64,000 bases of DNA from Reinekea marina. Lineage in GTDB: Bacteria > Pseudomonadota > Gammaproteobacteria > Pseudomonadales > Natronospirillaceae. Made by a program: the position numbers and the translations under genes. Positions 35,603 through 46,208 of this stretch are shown here, one piece after another. Position 1 is the first letter of the stretch; every line of letters begins with the position of its first letter. The stretch spans positions 372,001 through 436,000 of the forward strand of contig NZ_JAUFQI010000001.1 in NCBI RefSeq assembly GCF_030409715.1, written 5' to 3'. The notes beneath the pieces are model-generated. The model saw nothing but the letters and a program-made list of their open reading frames with translations. It had not been told where the DNA came from and ran no database searches.

Positions 35603-37627
35603 CTATATTTTGAACCGAGAGATAGAGGCGTGTTGCTTTTCAACCAGTTCGTTTAGGGCTTCAAATGAATTTACGTTTTTGCCTGCGTTATTAAATACTG
35701 AGTCTGCAATACTCGCAATTTCTTGTATTTCAAGTTTTACATCATCAACCGTAGCTTGTTGTTCTGATGTTTGTGCATCGATGCTTTCACTCATGTGCGT
35801 AATTCGGACGAGAGATTCCATGATCAATGACATGGCTTTATTGGTCGCCTCAAAATTTTCAAGCAAATCGTTTATTTGCAGTAAATTATGACTCATCGTA
35901 TTCGCGGCTGTGTTGGTTTGGTTCTGAAAGCCTTCAATGGTGTTGTAAATTTCTTCTGTCGCGGCTTGAGTCTTGCTGGCCAAACTTCTGACTTCATCGG
36001 CTACCACTGCGAAACCACGACCTTGCTCCCCGGCTCGCGCTGCTTCAATGGCTGCGTTCAAAGCCAGTAAGTTGGTTTGTTCGGCAATGGCTTGAATCGT
36101 GGTGACAATTTGGCTGATGTTATTACTTTCTTGCTTTAACTCGCCCATCACATCATTGGTTTTAGTAATATCAGAGACTAATTTTTTAATGAATTGGTAG
36201 CTGGTATCAACATTAGATTGACCCTGTGTGGCTACTTCGCTTACCTCTCGGACATCGGTGAGTGTGGCGGAAGAGTTGCTATTGATCCCTTCAGACGCGT
36301 CCGCCAATCGCCCAGTGGCCTGTACAATGCCTTCGGATTTGTCTTTTTGAACCTGCAGGCGTGTTAAGGAGCCTTTTGTTGTGTTAGTGACATTTGAAAC
36401 AAGGTTTTCGATTTGAGTCGCGTTTTCGATTATTTCACCGATCACATTTCGTATGTTTGTGATTAGGGTATTCACCCCTTCAGAAATTTGACCAAATTCA
36501 TCCTTACTGGCCACTTGAGCGGTAGAGGTTAAATCGCCATCACTGACTTTTCTTAGTGTGGAAATTATAGTTTTCAGTGGCTTTTTGATTGACCGTACTA
36601 CGCTGTATACGACTAAAGCCCCTAATAAAAGAGATAATCCTGCTACGAAAAATTGCACCAATAAAGCATTCTGGCTGCTTTTCTGTACTCTAGCGGTGGT
36701 TAAATTGGTGTTTTCTGTAACTTGATCAATGAGTGCTTGCTGTTCAGTTAAGGTGGTATTAACCGAAGTTGCTAAGTCGGCTAATAAGGTGCTGTCGTTG
36801 TTTTTAGCCTGCTGTAATTTAATATACAGGCTAAACATGGACTCATCGCCATCGATGATTTTGTTCGATAAATCAACATATTTACCAAGCTTACGAAATA
36901 GAAAGCTTTGTTCAGTTTCGAGCTTCGCCATGCTGTCTTGAATCAGTTTCGCATTGCGAGTTAGGTTATTTAGGGTAATTTCTAGTGTATCGGTACTTTG
37001 CACACCAACGATAGCACCCGCAGAAGCTCGAGATAACGAGAGTTTTTCTGTGACTAAACGAGCCGCGGTTTCAATGGAGGTTGCGTTTGGATTTCCTTCA
37101 CTCTTCATCCGACCAATGGTGAGATCTACTATCTTTAAATCGCCATTATAAGCCAGCCATTGGCTGTTTATTTCGTTGTATAGAGCATTGAAGTCAGCAC
37201 TGAGCTTAAGTTTACGCTTATGGGAATCCATATGCTGCTTGCCCAGCGTGATACTCACCTGTGCAGATTCATCCGAGCGTTGCAGCGCGGTCATAAGTGG
37301 CTCATCAATTAAACGGTTGTTTTGAATTTGTTCAAGTACTTGGGCGTATTGGGCTGAGAATCGTTCGTATTGAGTGGTGAAAGCATCCAGTTGTTCTGCA
37401 TCTTCTACCGCCGCGTGTTGGGTTACCGCCTTATTGATATTTTGAATGGTGGATTGAAGTTGATAAACCTGTTGTAACAGCGGTATCACTTCATTACTTA
37501 AGGACTCAAATTCGTTACTGGCCGTTCGCTGATTATTGATCGCCACTAGAGTAATTGCGATAACAAACGCCAAAACGAGCGCAAAGCCAAAGGTGACTTT
37601 ACTAATGATAGTTTGCAATACACGCAT
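35603..37627 (-). CDS. Methyl-accepting chemotaxis protein
   Basis: A 674-residue transmembrane receptor. Helix 1 (about 11-30) and helix 2 (about 325-345) flank a helical periplasmic sensor of about 290 residues, long enough for a helical-bimodular-type domain. A HAMP domain (about 347-400) and a cytoplasmic signalling hairpin follow. The CheA/CheW-contact tip is [20 protein letters not shown], with [14 protein letters not shown] next to it. The ligand is unknown. A FliA-type promoter lies just upstream. The gene interrupts the usual dprA-lysM adjacency. Confidence 0.95.
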   Translation of the reverse strand: MRVLQTIISKVTFGFALVLAFVIAITLVAINNQRTASNEFESLSNEVIPLLQQVYQLQSTIQNINKAVTQHAAVEDAEQLDAFTTQYERFSAQYAQVLEQIQNNRLIDEPLMTALQRSDESAQVSITLGKQHMDSHKRKLKLSADFNALYNEINSQWLAYNGDLKIVDLTIGRMKSEGNPNATSIETAARLVTEKLSLSRASAGAIVGVQSTDTLEITLNNLTRNAKLIQDSMAKLETEQSFLFRKLGKYVDLSNKIIDGDESMFSLYIKLQQAKNNDSTLLADLATSVNTTLTEQQALIDQVTENTNLTTARVQKSSQNALLVQFFVAGLSLLLGALVVYSVVRSIKKPLKTIISTLRKVSDGDLTSTAQVASKDEFGQISEGVNTLITNIRNVIGEIIENATQIENLVSNVTNTTKGSLTRLQVQKDKSEGIVQATGRLADASEGINSNSSATLTDVREVSEVATQGQSNVDTSYQFIKKLVSDITKTNDVMGELKQESNNISQIVTTIQAIAEQTNLLALNAAIEAARAGEQGRGFAVVADEVRSLASKTQAATEEIYNTIEGFQNQTNTAANTMSHNLLQINDLLENFEATNKAMSLIMESLVRITHMSESIDAQTSEQQATVDDVKLEIQEIASIADSVFNNAGKNVNSFEALNELVEKQHASISRFKI

Positions 37628-37666
37628 AATTTGCCCTTAAGTATCTCAATGAAAGTCGTTCAATAT

Positions 37667-37693
37667 TTATCGACCTATAGCTAAATTTCTTAA
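37667..37693 (-). promoter_or_regulatory. Candidate FliA (sigma-28) promoter of the MCP gene
   Basis: On the minus strand, TTAA (37690-37693), a 15-nt spacer and GTCGATAA (37667-37674) match the flagellar sigma consensus TAAA-N15-GCCGATAA with one mismatch in each element. It lies about 40 nt upstream of the MCP start codon. This fits flagellar-class-3 control of chemotaxis receptors. Confidence 0.6.
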
Positions 37694-37811
37694 CTGAAAT
37701 TAAACCGTATTGTTAGAATAAATAGATGAAGTTAGCTTCAGTATAGTTAAAAACACAGGACTGCAAGTAAATATCATGCGAAAGAAGTAGGGCAGTGTTC
37801 AGGTGTAGAGC

Positions 37812-37841
37812 AAAAAAAAACAGCCATGAAGGCTGCTTTTT
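37812..37841 (-). terminator. Rho-independent terminator of the LysM gene
   Basis: CAGCC (37821-37825) and GGCTG (37831-37835) form the core stem, flanked by nine A residues at 37812-37820 and by TTTTT at 37837-37841. Read on the minus strand, the hairpin is followed by nine T residues, 24 nt after the LysM gene stop. The flanking A and T runs can extend the stem. Confidence 0.85.
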
Positions 37842-37864
37842 AACGTAGTCAAAAGTACCCTTGT

Positions 37865-38941
37865 TTAGAATCCAGGGTTGGTCACTCGGTCTCCAATCCG
37901 CATTGGAATATCAGATTCTAAGACGAGCGCGTAAGACATTTTATCAAACACTCGGAAGACCATAGCTAACCCAGCATCTTCGAGCGGTAATTGGATTTTT
38001 TGGTTGTTAATCGGGTCACGAACTTTATCCCCAAAGCGTGAAACTCGGAAAATGTTACCGGCTTCAACTCCTTCTCGAGCACCAAGGTTTAACAAAACAA
38101 TGTCGTATTGCCCAATGAAACGAACACCTCTGGCAACATCAACGATAGCACCGACTAAATCTTTAGGAGGCTCACTCGGGTAGAAAAAGGTGTCTAACGT
38201 CGCTTCATCGGAAGGCAAGATGCGATCGGAAATTCCGATTTGCTGGTTTGAGCGTTCAATTAAAAACGTTGCAATGTCGCTCTCTAAATCTTTAATTCGA
38301 GCTTGGCCTAGCTCGATCGCTTCAAAACCTAAGCCTTCTTTCGTAAATGGATCTTTATAGCGCTTGCCCATTCGGTAGATTTGGTACACAGGTAATTCGG
38401 AATCAAACTCACCTCGTCCGAAAACAGTATCGCCAGCACCCATAATCACACGGCCTTCTGTACCGCTTATGATATATGGTGCTGAATTTAACTCTTGAGT
38501 GCTTAAAATACGGTTACCCGATAAAAAGCCTTCAATGTGCTCACGAGCAATGGCAGGGATCGCACCAAATATTGGTGTTATGCGCGCCGTAGGCCGTAAT
38601 TTAACCACGCCATTTTCATCGGCTTGGTTGGTGTTAATTTTTAGCGTGTTGGCGTTGTCCCCATCAGTTAAACGAGTTAACCGAGTTTGGCCATCTACAG
38701 TGATCAGCCCTATAATATCGCCAGGGAAGATGAGATGTGGGTTTTCAACTTGCGGGTTGAGATACCAAATGTCTTGCCATTTCCAAGGGTCCTGCAGGTA
38801 CATGGCAGCGATATCCCATAATGTATCGCCTTTAACGACGACATACCGCTCAGGTACATCATTATTGATGACTAATTCGTCGGCCCAAGACATCCCTGTT
38901 ATGACAATGGATGTTAATAAAGCAGCGATGATTTTCCTCAT
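37865..38941 (-). CDS. LysM-domain exported protein
   Basis: A 358-residue protein with a signal peptide (about 1-20, ending SWA) and an N-terminal LysM peptidoglycan-binding domain (about 33-82: YVVVKGDTLWDIAAMYL ... NPHLIFPGDII). The rest is a long uncharacterised domain conserved in gammaproteobacteria. It sits divergent from def next to the dprA block, as in Pseudomonas. I chose the ATG at 38941, which begins a good signal peptide; the frame is open 29 codons further up. Confidence 0.9.
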   Translation of the reverse strand: MRKIIAALLTSIVITGMSWADELVINNDVPERYVVVKGDTLWDIAAMYLQDPWKWQDIWYLNPQVENPHLIFPGDIIGLITVDGQTRLTRLTDGDNANTLKINTNQADENGVVKLRPTARITPIFGAIPAIAREHIEGFLSGNRILSTQELNSAPYIISGTEGRVIMGAGDTVFGRGEFDSELPVYQIYRMGKRYKDPFTKEGLGFEAIELGQARIKDLESDIATFLIERSNQQIGISDRILPSDEATLDTFFYPSEPPKDLVGAIVDVARGVRFIGQYDIVLLNLGAREGVEAGNIFRVSRFGDKVRDPINNQKIQLPLEDAGLAMVFRVFDKMSYALVLESDIPMRIGDRVTNPGF

Positions 38942-39183
38942 GGCCAGATTCCCTATACAATTCGGTGTTGTAGGCACTAAGCTAATTTTAATTCTTGTAG
39001 CCAGTATAATACAGGCGACAGGGTACAAGAGTGAACACTTTTAGTTTAGCAGTCAATCGCTTAGCGAAACACCTTAAAGCCAAATCTATCTGTGAAAAGT
39101 GTGATTTTGTTAACTGCGTATCATTTTGCAGAAGGTTCGCTAAGATTATTTAGCTTAATAAACAGTTGGTGAATCAATAAGTT

Positions 39184-39693
39184 ATGGCAATACTCGATAT
39201 TTTAGAATTTCCCGATGATCGTTTGCGTACCGTTGCAACGAATATCGAAAAAGTGGATGCAAACATCCAAAAATTAGCCGAAGACATGCTCGAAACCATG
39301 TATGAAGCGCCTGGTATTGGTTTAGCGGCCAGTCAGGTAAACGTACATAAGCGTTTAATTGTCGTCGATGTATCAGAAGATCAGGATGAACCTCATGTCT
39401 TGATTAACCCAGAATACGTGAAGTTAGGCGATGATATTGAATACCAAGAAGGGTGTTTGTCTATTCCTGGGTTTTATGAAAAGGTGTCACGTTCCGATAA
39501 AATTGAAGTGACGGCGCTGAATAAAGAGGGCGAGTCGATCAAATTTATTGCTGAAGACCTATTTGCAATCTGTATTCAGCACGAAATAGACCATCTCGAT
39601 GGCAAGCTGTTCGTAGACTACCTCTCTAACTTAAAGCGAACCCGCATTAAGAAGAAACTAGAGAAGCAGCATAAAATGGCGGCACGCGGTTAA
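39184..39693 (+). CDS. def: Peptide deformylase
   Basis: Fe(II) enzyme that removes the formyl group from nascent proteins. It has 169 residues and all three motifs: GIGLAASQ at 45-51, EGCLS with metal ligand C91, and HEIDH with H133, catalytic E134 and H137. It is coupled to fmt through TAATG (one-base overlap), so the enzymes that add and remove formyl are made together. The 242-nt gap to the divergent LysM gene contains a 9-bp inverted repeat (CTTAGCGAA, 39060-39068 and 39136-39144) of unknown meaning. Confidence 0.97.
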   Translation: MAILDILEFPDDRLRTVATNIEKVDANIQKLAEDMLETMYEAPGIGLAASQVNVHKRLIVVDVSEDQDEPHVLINPEYVKLGDDIEYQEGCLSIPGFYEKVSRSDKIEVTALNKEGESIKFIAEDLFAICIQHEIDHLDGKLFVDYLSNLKRTRIKKKLEKQHKMAARG

Positions 39694-40661
39694 TGGCGTT
39701 GAATATTGTTTTTGCAGGCACGCCAGAATTTGCAGCACATCACTTACAAACGCTTATCGACAGTGACCATAATGTAATCGCTGTCTACAGTCAGCCAGAC
39801 CGCCCAGCCGGTCGCGGCCGAAAACTGGTCGCGTCTCCGGTAAAAGCGTTGGCACTTGAGCATGACATTCCTGTTTATCAGCCGCTTAACTTTAAAAGTG
39901 ATGAAGCCGTGCAAGAACTGGCCTCACTCAACGCCGATTTAATGGTGGTAGTGGCCTATGGCTTAATTTTGCCGCAAGTTGTGCTTGATACGCCGCGCTT
40001 AGGGTGTATCAATGTTCATGCATCTTTATTGCCACGTTGGCGAGGTGCCGCACCCATTCACCGCAGTTTGCTGGCGGGCGATGAAAAAACCGGTGTCACC
40101 ATTATGCAAATGGACAAAGGCTTAGATACGGGCGATATGCTAGTAAAAGCAGAGTGTGACATTTTACCAACCGATACCAGCGAAATGCTACATGATCGAC
40201 TCATTTCTATTGGTAGTCCTGCTCTGCTAGAAGCTTGCGCTCAACTTGAATCCGGGTCTGCCTATCCAACAAAGCAAGAAGATTCGCAAGCAACCTATGC
40301 GCATAAGTTAGAAAAATCCGAAGGCCTCATTGATTGGTCAGAATCGGCGGACGCTATTGACCGAAAAATAAGAGGTCTCACACCTTGGCCGGGCGCATAT
40401 ACGCAATGGCAAGGTGACAACATTCGCATCCACAAAGCCAAAGCACAGCTTTACAGCGGTGCATTACCACCGGGTTCATTAGCATCAATGTCTAAACAAG
40501 GTATTGAAGTGGCCACCGGCGAGGGCAGCTTACTGGTTACCACGCTGCAAATGCCGGGTAAAAAAGCCATGTCCGCGGCCGATGTCTTAAACGCACGTAA
40601 AGCCCAATTCGAAGCACATCCCGTTTTTGGTCAGACCCATAACACCGAAGGCGATCAATGA
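39693..40661 (+). CDS. fmt: Methionyl-tRNA formyltransferase
   Basis: Formylates initiator Met-tRNA using 10-formyl-THF. It has 322 residues, with IVFAGTPEFAA at the N-terminus and the active-site region CINVHASLLPRWRGAAPIHR (Asn, His) in the catalytic domain, then a C-terminal OB-like tRNA-binding domain from about 205. It overlaps def by one base and rsmB by four (ATGA), forming a tight three-gene operon. Confidence 0.97.
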   Translation: MALNIVFAGTPEFAAHHLQTLIDSDHNVIAVYSQPDRPAGRGRKLVASPVKALALEHDIPVYQPLNFKSDEAVQELASLNADLMVVVAYGLILPQVVLDTPRLGCINVHASLLPRWRGAAPIHRSLLAGDEKTGVTIMQMDKGLDTGDMLVKAECDILPTDTSEMLHDRLISIGSPALLEACAQLESGSAYPTKQEDSQATYAHKLEKSEGLIDWSESADAIDRKIRGLTPWPGAYTQWQGDNIRIHKAKAQLYSGALPPGSLASMSKQGIEVATGEGSLLVTTLQMPGKKAMSAADVLNARKAQFEAHPVFGQTHNTEGDQ

Positions 40662-41953
40662 GTTTATCCACACGATTAGCGGCAGCAGACACCTTGTATC
40701 AAATGGTCGAGCACGGACGCAGTTTAAATGACCTGATTCCAGCTAACCTAGAAAAACTCGATATTGATCAACACCCGTTTTATCAACAGCTGGTCTATGG
40801 CGCTACCCGTTATTACTTCGCGCTTGATGAAATTGCCAGCCTGTTGCTCGAAAAGCCCATCAAAGAAAAAGAACGCTTGGTTCATATGTTGCTGCTGGTG
40901 GGTGTATACCAATTGTGGAAACTAGAAGTGGCTGATCACGCTGCCTTGAATGAAACCGTGCAAGCGGCGGTCGATAGCAAAAAGCAATGGGCCAAACCCT
41001 TGTTAAACGCCACATTAAGGCGTTTTCAGCGTGAAAAAGAGCAAATTACCGCCGATCTTCGTCGAAGAGACTCTTTTCCAGGTTGGTTGAATAAGCGTTT
41101 GCGCAAAGCCTACCCTGATCACTGGCAAGACATTTGTCAGCAATCTAACCAGCTCGGCCCAATGACGTTACGCGTTAATCAGCGTCACCACACTCGCGAT
41201 GCTTGGCTAGCTTTAGCTGATGAACAAGGGCTTGAATGCCAAGCCACCGAATATTCACCGGTGGGTATTCACTTAGCTGCTCCAGCACCCGTGTTTGCTT
41301 TGCCAGGCTTTGAGCAAGGGCAAATTTCGGTTCAAGATGAAGCGGCGCAAATGTGTGCCACGCTGCTGAACGTGCAAGACGGTGAAAAAGTATTGGACGC
41401 TTGTGCCGCACCCGGTGGCAAAACCGGCCACTTGTTAGAATCGGCCAACATAGATTTGATTGCTTTAGATGTTGATGAGCGTCGTCTGACCCGAGTTGAA
41501 GAAAACTTATCAAGAATTGGCTTGGCAGCGACTCTGACGGCTTGCGATGCTGGCGATTTAGCGCAATGGTGGAATGGCGAAGCTTTTGATGCCGTTTTAT
41601 TAGATGCGCCTTGTTCTGGCACCGGTGTTATTCGACGCCACCCTGATATTAAATTGCTTCGTAAATCAGCCGACATCACCGCGCTGGCCAAAGTGCAGAA
41701 AAATTTGCTTGAAAAACTCTGGTCTACAGTAAAGCCGGGCGGGCGTCTGCTCTACGCGACCTGTTCGATTCTGCCTGACGAAAACAGCGACCAAGTGGTT
41801 CAGTTTTTGGCCAATCATGCTGATGCCGAGCTTTTAGCGCTTAATTTAAAAACTGACGTTGCCTGTGAAGCGGGTGTGCAATGGTTACCGCGAAGCGAAG
41901 GGCACGATGGTTTCTATTTTGCGTTATTGCATAAAAAAGCCACCGAACAATAG
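40658..41953 (+). CDS. rsmB: 16S rRNA m5C967 methyltransferase
   Basis: SAM-dependent methyltransferase (Sun/Fmu). It has 431 residues: an N-terminal NusB-like RNA-binding domain (about 1-130) and a Rossmann methyltransferase domain. Motifs include VLDACAAPGGKTGHLLE for SAM binding, LDAPCSGTGVIRRHPD with one catalytic Cys and YATCSILPDEN with the other. Third gene of def-fmt-rsmB, 89 nt ahead of trkA. Confidence 0.97.
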   Translation: MSLSTRLAAADTLYQMVEHGRSLNDLIPANLEKLDIDQHPFYQQLVYGATRYYFALDEIASLLLEKPIKEKERLVHMLLLVGVYQLWKLEVADHAALNETVQAAVDSKKQWAKPLLNATLRRFQREKEQITADLRRRDSFPGWLNKRLRKAYPDHWQDICQQSNQLGPMTLRVNQRHHTRDAWLALADEQGLECQATEYSPVGIHLAAPAPVFALPGFEQGQISVQDEAAQMCATLLNVQDGEKVLDACAAPGGKTGHLLESANIDLIALDVDERRLTRVEENLSRIGLAATLTACDAGDLAQWWNGEAFDAVLLDAPCSGTGVIRRHPDIKLLRKSADITALAKVQKNLLEKLWSTVKPGGRLLYATCSILPDENSDQVVQFLANHADAELLALNLKTDVACEAGVQWLPRSEGHDGFYFALLHKKATEQ

Positions 41954-42042
41954 TCGAAAGAATTGAAAACAGAGTACTATAGTTAGAGTGCAGTTCTTAA
42001 GCTGCGTAAACGTAAAAGTCATTAACGAATGGGTGTGCTGCG

Positions 42043-43419
42043 TTGAAGATTATTTTGTTAGGAGCGGGTCAAGTTGGTGGTAACTTAGCTGAGAACCTCG
42101 CTTCTGAAGAAAACGATATTACCGTAGTTGATACCGACGGTAAGCGATTGCGAGATTTACAAGATCGGCTCGATATTCGAACCGTCAATGGCTTGGCCTC
42201 GTTACCCGATGTATTAAAGCAAGCCGGTGCCGAAGACGCTGACATGCTGATCGCAGTTACGAACAGCGATGAAGTCAACATGATTGCATGTCAGGTGGCT
42301 TTCACCCTGTACCGGACGCCCATGAAGATCGCCCGTATTCGCAACCCGCAGTACATTCGTGAAGGCGACCGTCTGTTCAAGCAAGAGCATGTTCCGATCG
42401 ATGTGCTTATCTCGCCAGAGCTGTTGGTGACCAACTACATTCAAAGGTTAATTGAAACACCCGGTGCATTGCAGGTGCTCGATTTTGCGCAAGGGCAGTT
42501 GCAGTTAGTGGCCGTTAAAGCCGTTCATGGTGGGCTATTGGTGGGTCAAGAGCTTCGGTTTTTAAAGCACCACATGCCGTCAATTGAAACGCGAGTTGCT
42601 GCTATTTTCCGAAAAGGCCGCGCCATTACTCCGCAAGGCTCAACCGTTATTGAAGCCGATGATGAAATTTTCTTCATTGCGGGAAAAGCCGATATTAACG
42701 CTGTCATGAGTGAGTTGCGTCGTAAAGAAAGCAACTATAAGCGCATCATGATTGCCGGTGGCGGCAATATTGGTTACAGCCTTGCTAAAACCCTAGAAAG
42801 CCGATACTCCGTTAAAATTATTGAACGCAATGAAGAGCGCGCCGACTGGTTAAGTAACCATTTAACGCAAGCCATCGTGCTGAACTCCGATGCGTCGGAT
42901 CAAGATTTAATGCTCGATGAAAACATTGAAGACATCGATATTTTCTTATCGCTAACCGATGACGACGAAGTAAACATCATGGCCTCAATGCTGGCAAAAC
43001 GTTTAGGCGCGCGCAAAGTGATGACGCTAATTAACAACACCGCTTATGTTGATCTTGTTCAAGGTGGTGATATTGATATTGCGATTTCACCTTCTCAAAC
43101 CACCATTGGTAGTTTGCTGACGCACGTAAGACGCGGCGATATTGTGAATGTGTATTCATTGCGTCGTGGCGCGGCTGAAGCCATTGAAGCTGTCGCCCAT
43201 GGCGATGAACGTTCTTCGAAAGTTGTTGGCCGCAGCATTGAAGACATCGACTTACCCGAAGGCTGCACCATTGGGGCGATCGTTCGAAAAGACCAAGTGA
43301 TTATCGCGCATGATCATACGGTTATTGAATCGGGCGACCACGTAATTTTGTTCCTCATTGATAAACGCCGTACCGTTGATGTAGAGCGTTTGTTTCAGGT
43401 TGGCTTTACTTTCTTTTAA
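42043..43419 (+). CDS. trkA: Trk potassium uptake regulatory subunit TrkA
   Basis: Peripheral NAD-binding subunit that gates the TrkH K+ channel. It has 458 residues in two TrkA_N/TrkA_C repeats: Rossmann motifs [17 protein letters not shown] near residue 3 and [18 protein letters not shown] near 235. The start appears to be TTG (42043), giving the exact family N-terminus. It lies 15 nt ahead of trkH, an adjacency not found in E. coli but common in marine bacteria. Confidence 0.96.
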   Translation: MKIILLGAGQVGGNLAENLASEENDITVVDTDGKRLRDLQDRLDIRTVNGLASLPDVLKQAGAEDADMLIAVTNSDEVNMIACQVAFTLYRTPMKIARIRNPQYIREGDRLFKQEHVPIDVLISPELLVTNYIQRLIETPGALQVLDFAQGQLQLVAVKAVHGGLLVGQELRFLKHHMPSIETRVAAIFRKGRAITPQGSTVIEADDEIFFIAGKADINAVMSELRRKESNYKRIMIAGGGNIGYSLAKTLESRYSVKIIERNEERADWLSNHLTQAIVLNSDASDQDLMLDENIEDIDIFLSLTDDDEVNIMASMLAKRLGARKVMTLINNTAYVDLVQGGDIDIAISPSQTTIGSLLTHVRRGDIVNVYSLRRGAAEAIEAVAHGDERSSKVVGRSIEDIDLPEGCTIGAIVRKDQVIIAHDHTVIESGDHVILFLIDKRRTVDVERLFQVGFTFF

Positions 43420-43434
43420 CAGGACCCCTAATTT

Positions 43435-44883
43435 ATGCAGTTTCGCTTGATCATACGAATACTGGGATTGCTGTTGATGGTATTTAGTTTATCGATGCTA
43501 CCGTCGGCCGTAGTGTCGTTAATCTATGACGATGGCGCGCATAACGCTTTTGTACTGGGGTTTCTATTAGTCCTCTGTGCGGGCTTTATCATGTGGTATC
43601 CAGTACGAAACCGCCGCAAAGAACTGCGCACCCGAGATGGGTTTTTAATCACAGTTATGTTTTGGGTGGTACTCGGCGTGGCCGGTTCTGTACCACTTTC
43701 TTTAGCGCCTTCAGTTGATCTAACCTATACCGATGCCTTTTTTGAGTCATTCAGTGGGCTTACCACGACAGGCTCTACCGTTATAACTGGAATTGATTCC
43801 CTTCCAAAAAGTATCCAGTTTTATCGCCAGCAACTTCAGTGGTTGGGTGGCATGGGTATCGTCGTATTAGCGGTCGCAGTATTACCTATGCTAGGCATTG
43901 GCGGTATGCAGTTGTACCGCGCTGAAATTCCTGGGCCAATGAAAGACAGTAAGTTAACGCCGCGCATTGCAGAAACCGCTAAAGCTCTTTGGTATATCTA
44001 TTTAACCCTAACTATAGTGTGTGCACTGGCCTATTGGGCGGCAGGGATGAGCTTTTTTGATGCAATAGCGCACAGCTTTTCGACGGTGGCCATTGGTGGG
44101 TTTTCGACCCACGATGCATCGATAGGCTATTTTGACAGCGCCACCATTGAAATGATCGCGATATTGTTCATGATTTTATCGTGCGCTAATTTTGGATTGC
44201 ACTTCGCCGCATGGCACTCAAAATCTATAAGTCATTATTTAAAAGATCCTGAATATCGTTTCTTTCTATTCATTGCATTTGGACTCATGGCGTTGGCATC
44301 GTTGGTGTTGTGGGGGACTCATACTTACAATTTAAGTGATTCCGCGCGCTACGGAATGTTTGTCTCCGTTAGCCTGTTAACAACAACAGGGTACGGCACG
44401 GCTGATTTCTCAACCTGGCCATTATTCTTACCTTTTTTACTTTTCATGGCATCTTTTGTGGGTGGTTCCGCGGGCTCTACCGCCGGTGGCATGAAAGCCA
44501 TACGCGTATTACTGATACTTAAGCAAGGCATGCGTGAGGTGAAAAGGCTAATACACCCTACCGGTGTGTTCCCAGTTAAAATTGGGAAGCGACCAGTGAG
44601 TAACCGAGTGGTCGAATCGGTCTGGGGCTTTTTTAGTGTTTACATTATGGCTTACGCATTGATATTTTTTGGCTTGCTAGCCACGGGTCTCGATTTTGAA
44701 ACAACTTGGTCGGCAGTAGGCTCTTCGTTAAATAACTTAGGTCCTGGCTTAGGCGAAGTGGCATTAAACTACGGCTCAATCCCCGATACGGCAAAATGGT
44801 TGCTATGCTTTGCCATGTTGTTAGGGCGACTCGAAATATTCACCTTGTTGGTGATATTAACGCCCCAGTATTGGCGAAAATAA
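43435..44883 (+). CDS. trkH: Trk potassium uptake channel subunit TrkH
   Basis: K+-translocating inner-membrane protein. It has 482 residues and four M1-pore-M2 repeats with Gly-containing filter loops, for example FSGLTTTGSTV, STVAIGGFSTHD, SLLTTTGYGTAD and SSLNNLGPGLG. The expected TrkH helices flank each loop. Cotranscribed with trkA. Confidence 0.96.
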   Translation: MQFRLIIRILGLLLMVFSLSMLPSAVVSLIYDDGAHNAFVLGFLLVLCAGFIMWYPVRNRRKELRTRDGFLITVMFWVVLGVAGSVPLSLAPSVDLTYTDAFFESFSGLTTTGSTVITGIDSLPKSIQFYRQQLQWLGGMGIVVLAVAVLPMLGIGGMQLYRAEIPGPMKDSKLTPRIAETAKALWYIYLTLTIVCALAYWAAGMSFFDAIAHSFSTVAIGGFSTHDASIGYFDSATIEMIAILFMILSCANFGLHFAAWHSKSISHYLKDPEYRFFLFIAFGLMALASLVLWGTHTYNLSDSARYGMFVSVSLLTTTGYGTADFSTWPLFLPFLLFMASFVGGSAGSTAGGMKAIRVLLILKQGMREVKRLIHPTGVFPVKIGKRPVSNRVVESVWGFFSVYIMAYALIFFGLLATGLDFETTWSAVGSSLNNLGPGLGEVALNYGSIPDTAKWLLCFAMLLGRLEIFTLLVILTPQYWRK

Positions 44884-44947
44884 TCGTTTCGTGCGTTTTT
44901 ATTGAAATAAGCCTATTCTAAATTTTTAAGCAGTATGCGAGGTTGGT

Positions 44948-45382
44948 ATGGCTAAATACACATTAAAAACACAACCCACAACGAAATCTATTGAAACCTA
45001 TCTCAGCGCGATTGAAGACGAATCGCGCCAAGCTGACTGTCGTAAAATTGTTGAAATCATGCGCGAAGAAAGCGGTTGTGAGCCGGTTATGTGGGGCGCC
45101 ATTGTTGGCTTTGGCAAATATCATTACAAATACAAAACCGGCCATGAAGGCGACTTTATGCGTGCGGGTTTTTCGAGTCGTAAGACCAATATTTCGTTAT
45201 ATATCATGGCAGGCTTCGATGCCTATCCCGATTTAATGTCCAAGCTGGGCAAGTTTAAAACGGGCAAGTCTTGTTTATACGTTAAGAAACTAGACGATGT
45301 TGATATTGATGTCTTACGTCGGTTAATTCGAGAGTCTTTAGATTTTATGGAAAAGACTTACGGGCCAGAAGAGAGTCATTAA
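44948..45382 (+). CDS. DUF1801 (YdhG-like) protein
   Basis: A 144-residue protein of the DUF1801 fold. The blocks CEPVMWGAIVGFGKYHYKY, SLYIMAG and GKFKTGKSCLYVKKLDDVD are characteristic. Structures exist for the family but the function is unknown; in some Gram-positives related proteins bind iron. Single gene followed by a hairpin. Confidence 0.85.
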   Translation: MAKYTLKTQPTTKSIETYLSAIEDESRQADCRKIVEIMREESGCEPVMWGAIVGFGKYHYKYKTGHEGDFMRAGFSSRKTNISLYIMAGFDAYPDLMSKLGKFKTGKSCLYVKKLDDVDIDVLRRLIRESLDFMEKTYGPEESH

Positions 45383-45397
45383 CTCGAAAGGTGTATG

Positions 45398-45426
45398 GCC
45401 CCAAACGCAGCTTAAGCGTTTAGGGC
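45398..45426. terminator. Hairpin between convergent DUF1801 and binding-protein genes
   Basis: GCCCCAAACGC (45398-45408) pairs with GCGTTTAGGGC (45416-45426) over 11 positions with one mismatch and a 7-nt loop. It lies in the 58-nt gap between two converging genes, so it likely ends transcripts from both sides, though no long T tract follows. Confidence 0.65.
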
Positions 45427-45440
45427 GGGTGAATCGTTGG

Positions 45441-46208
45441 TTATTCGCCGTAAATATCAAAATTGAAATATTTAGCGGCAATTTTATCGTATGTGCCGTT
45501 CGCTCGAATGGCTGCGATGGCCGCATTAAATTTATCCGCTAGTTCTTTGTCGCGTTTACGCAATGCTAAAGCCGTACCCTTCCCAATATAGGCTTCATCG
45601 GTGACAGGCTTGCCGACAAATTCAAACGGCTTACCGTCTTCGGTATTTAAAAAACTGAGCGCTAGCTGATCTGAATTAGCGAAAACCAAATCCAAGCGGC
45701 CGCTTACCAGCTCCATATAAACTTCACTTTGACCATCGTATCGTAAAATATTGACCGCTTTGCCGAAGGTGTCTGAAATATAGGCATCGTGAATGGTGCC
45801 ACGTTGTACGCCAATATTTAGCCCTTTTAAACCTTCTGGGCTGATATCAAAGTTGCGGTCACTTCGGCCAGCAAATTGGGCGGGTGTTTTATAGTAGCGA
45901 TCCGTAAAGAGTACTCTTTTTTCTCGCTCTTCTGTTATTCGCATAGACGCCATGATGACATCAATTTTACGAGACAATAAGCCTGGTATTAATCCGTCCC
46001 ACCCCATCGAGACCCACTCGCAATCGAGCTTTGCTTCAGCGCATAAGGCGTCTGCGATTTCAATGTCAAAACCAACCGGTACCTGTTGCTCGTTTTTATA
46101 GTTAAAAGGAGGGTAGGTGAAATCGGACCCTAATTTAACAGTTTCTGCAAAAAGGCTTGCACTGATGCAAGTAGCGGCTAACCCTAAAACGGTTACTAAT
46201 TTTTTCAT
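45441..46208 (-). CDS. Periplasmic amino-acid-binding protein (SBP family 3)
   Basis: A 255-residue periplasmic solute-binding protein, like HisJ/LAO proteins. The signal peptide ends LFA with cleavage before E22. The family start LGSDFTYPPFNYKN follows, with GFDIEIADALCAE and the ligand-pocket SMRITEEREKRVLFTDRYY. It should bind a basic or polar amino acid. No permease or ATPase gene is adjacent. Its ATG overlaps the hisC stop in ATGA, so it is coupled to that aminotransferase. Confidence 0.9.
   Translation of the reverse strand: MKKLVTVLGLAATCISASLFAETVKLGSDFTYPPFNYKNEQQVPVGFDIEIADALCAEAKLDCEWVSMGWDGLIPGLLSRKIDVIMASMRITEEREKRVLFTDRYYKTPAQFAGRSDRNFDISPEGLKGLNIGVQRGTIHDAYISDTFGKAVNILRYDGQSEVYMELVSGRLDLVFANSDQLALSFLNTEDGKPFEFVGKPVTDEAYIGKGTALALRKRDKELADKFNAAIAAIRANGTYDKIAAKYFNFDIYGE

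Noticed and set aside
38499..39044. 181-codon open frame opposite the LysM gene
   Set aside because: It lies antisense to the LysM protein coding region and signal peptide, with no recognisable protein features or ribosome site.
39060..39144. 9-bp inverted repeat flanking the def upstream region as an operator
   Set aside because: The arms are 67 nt apart and could pair by chance; no regulator gene or promoter overlap supports it.
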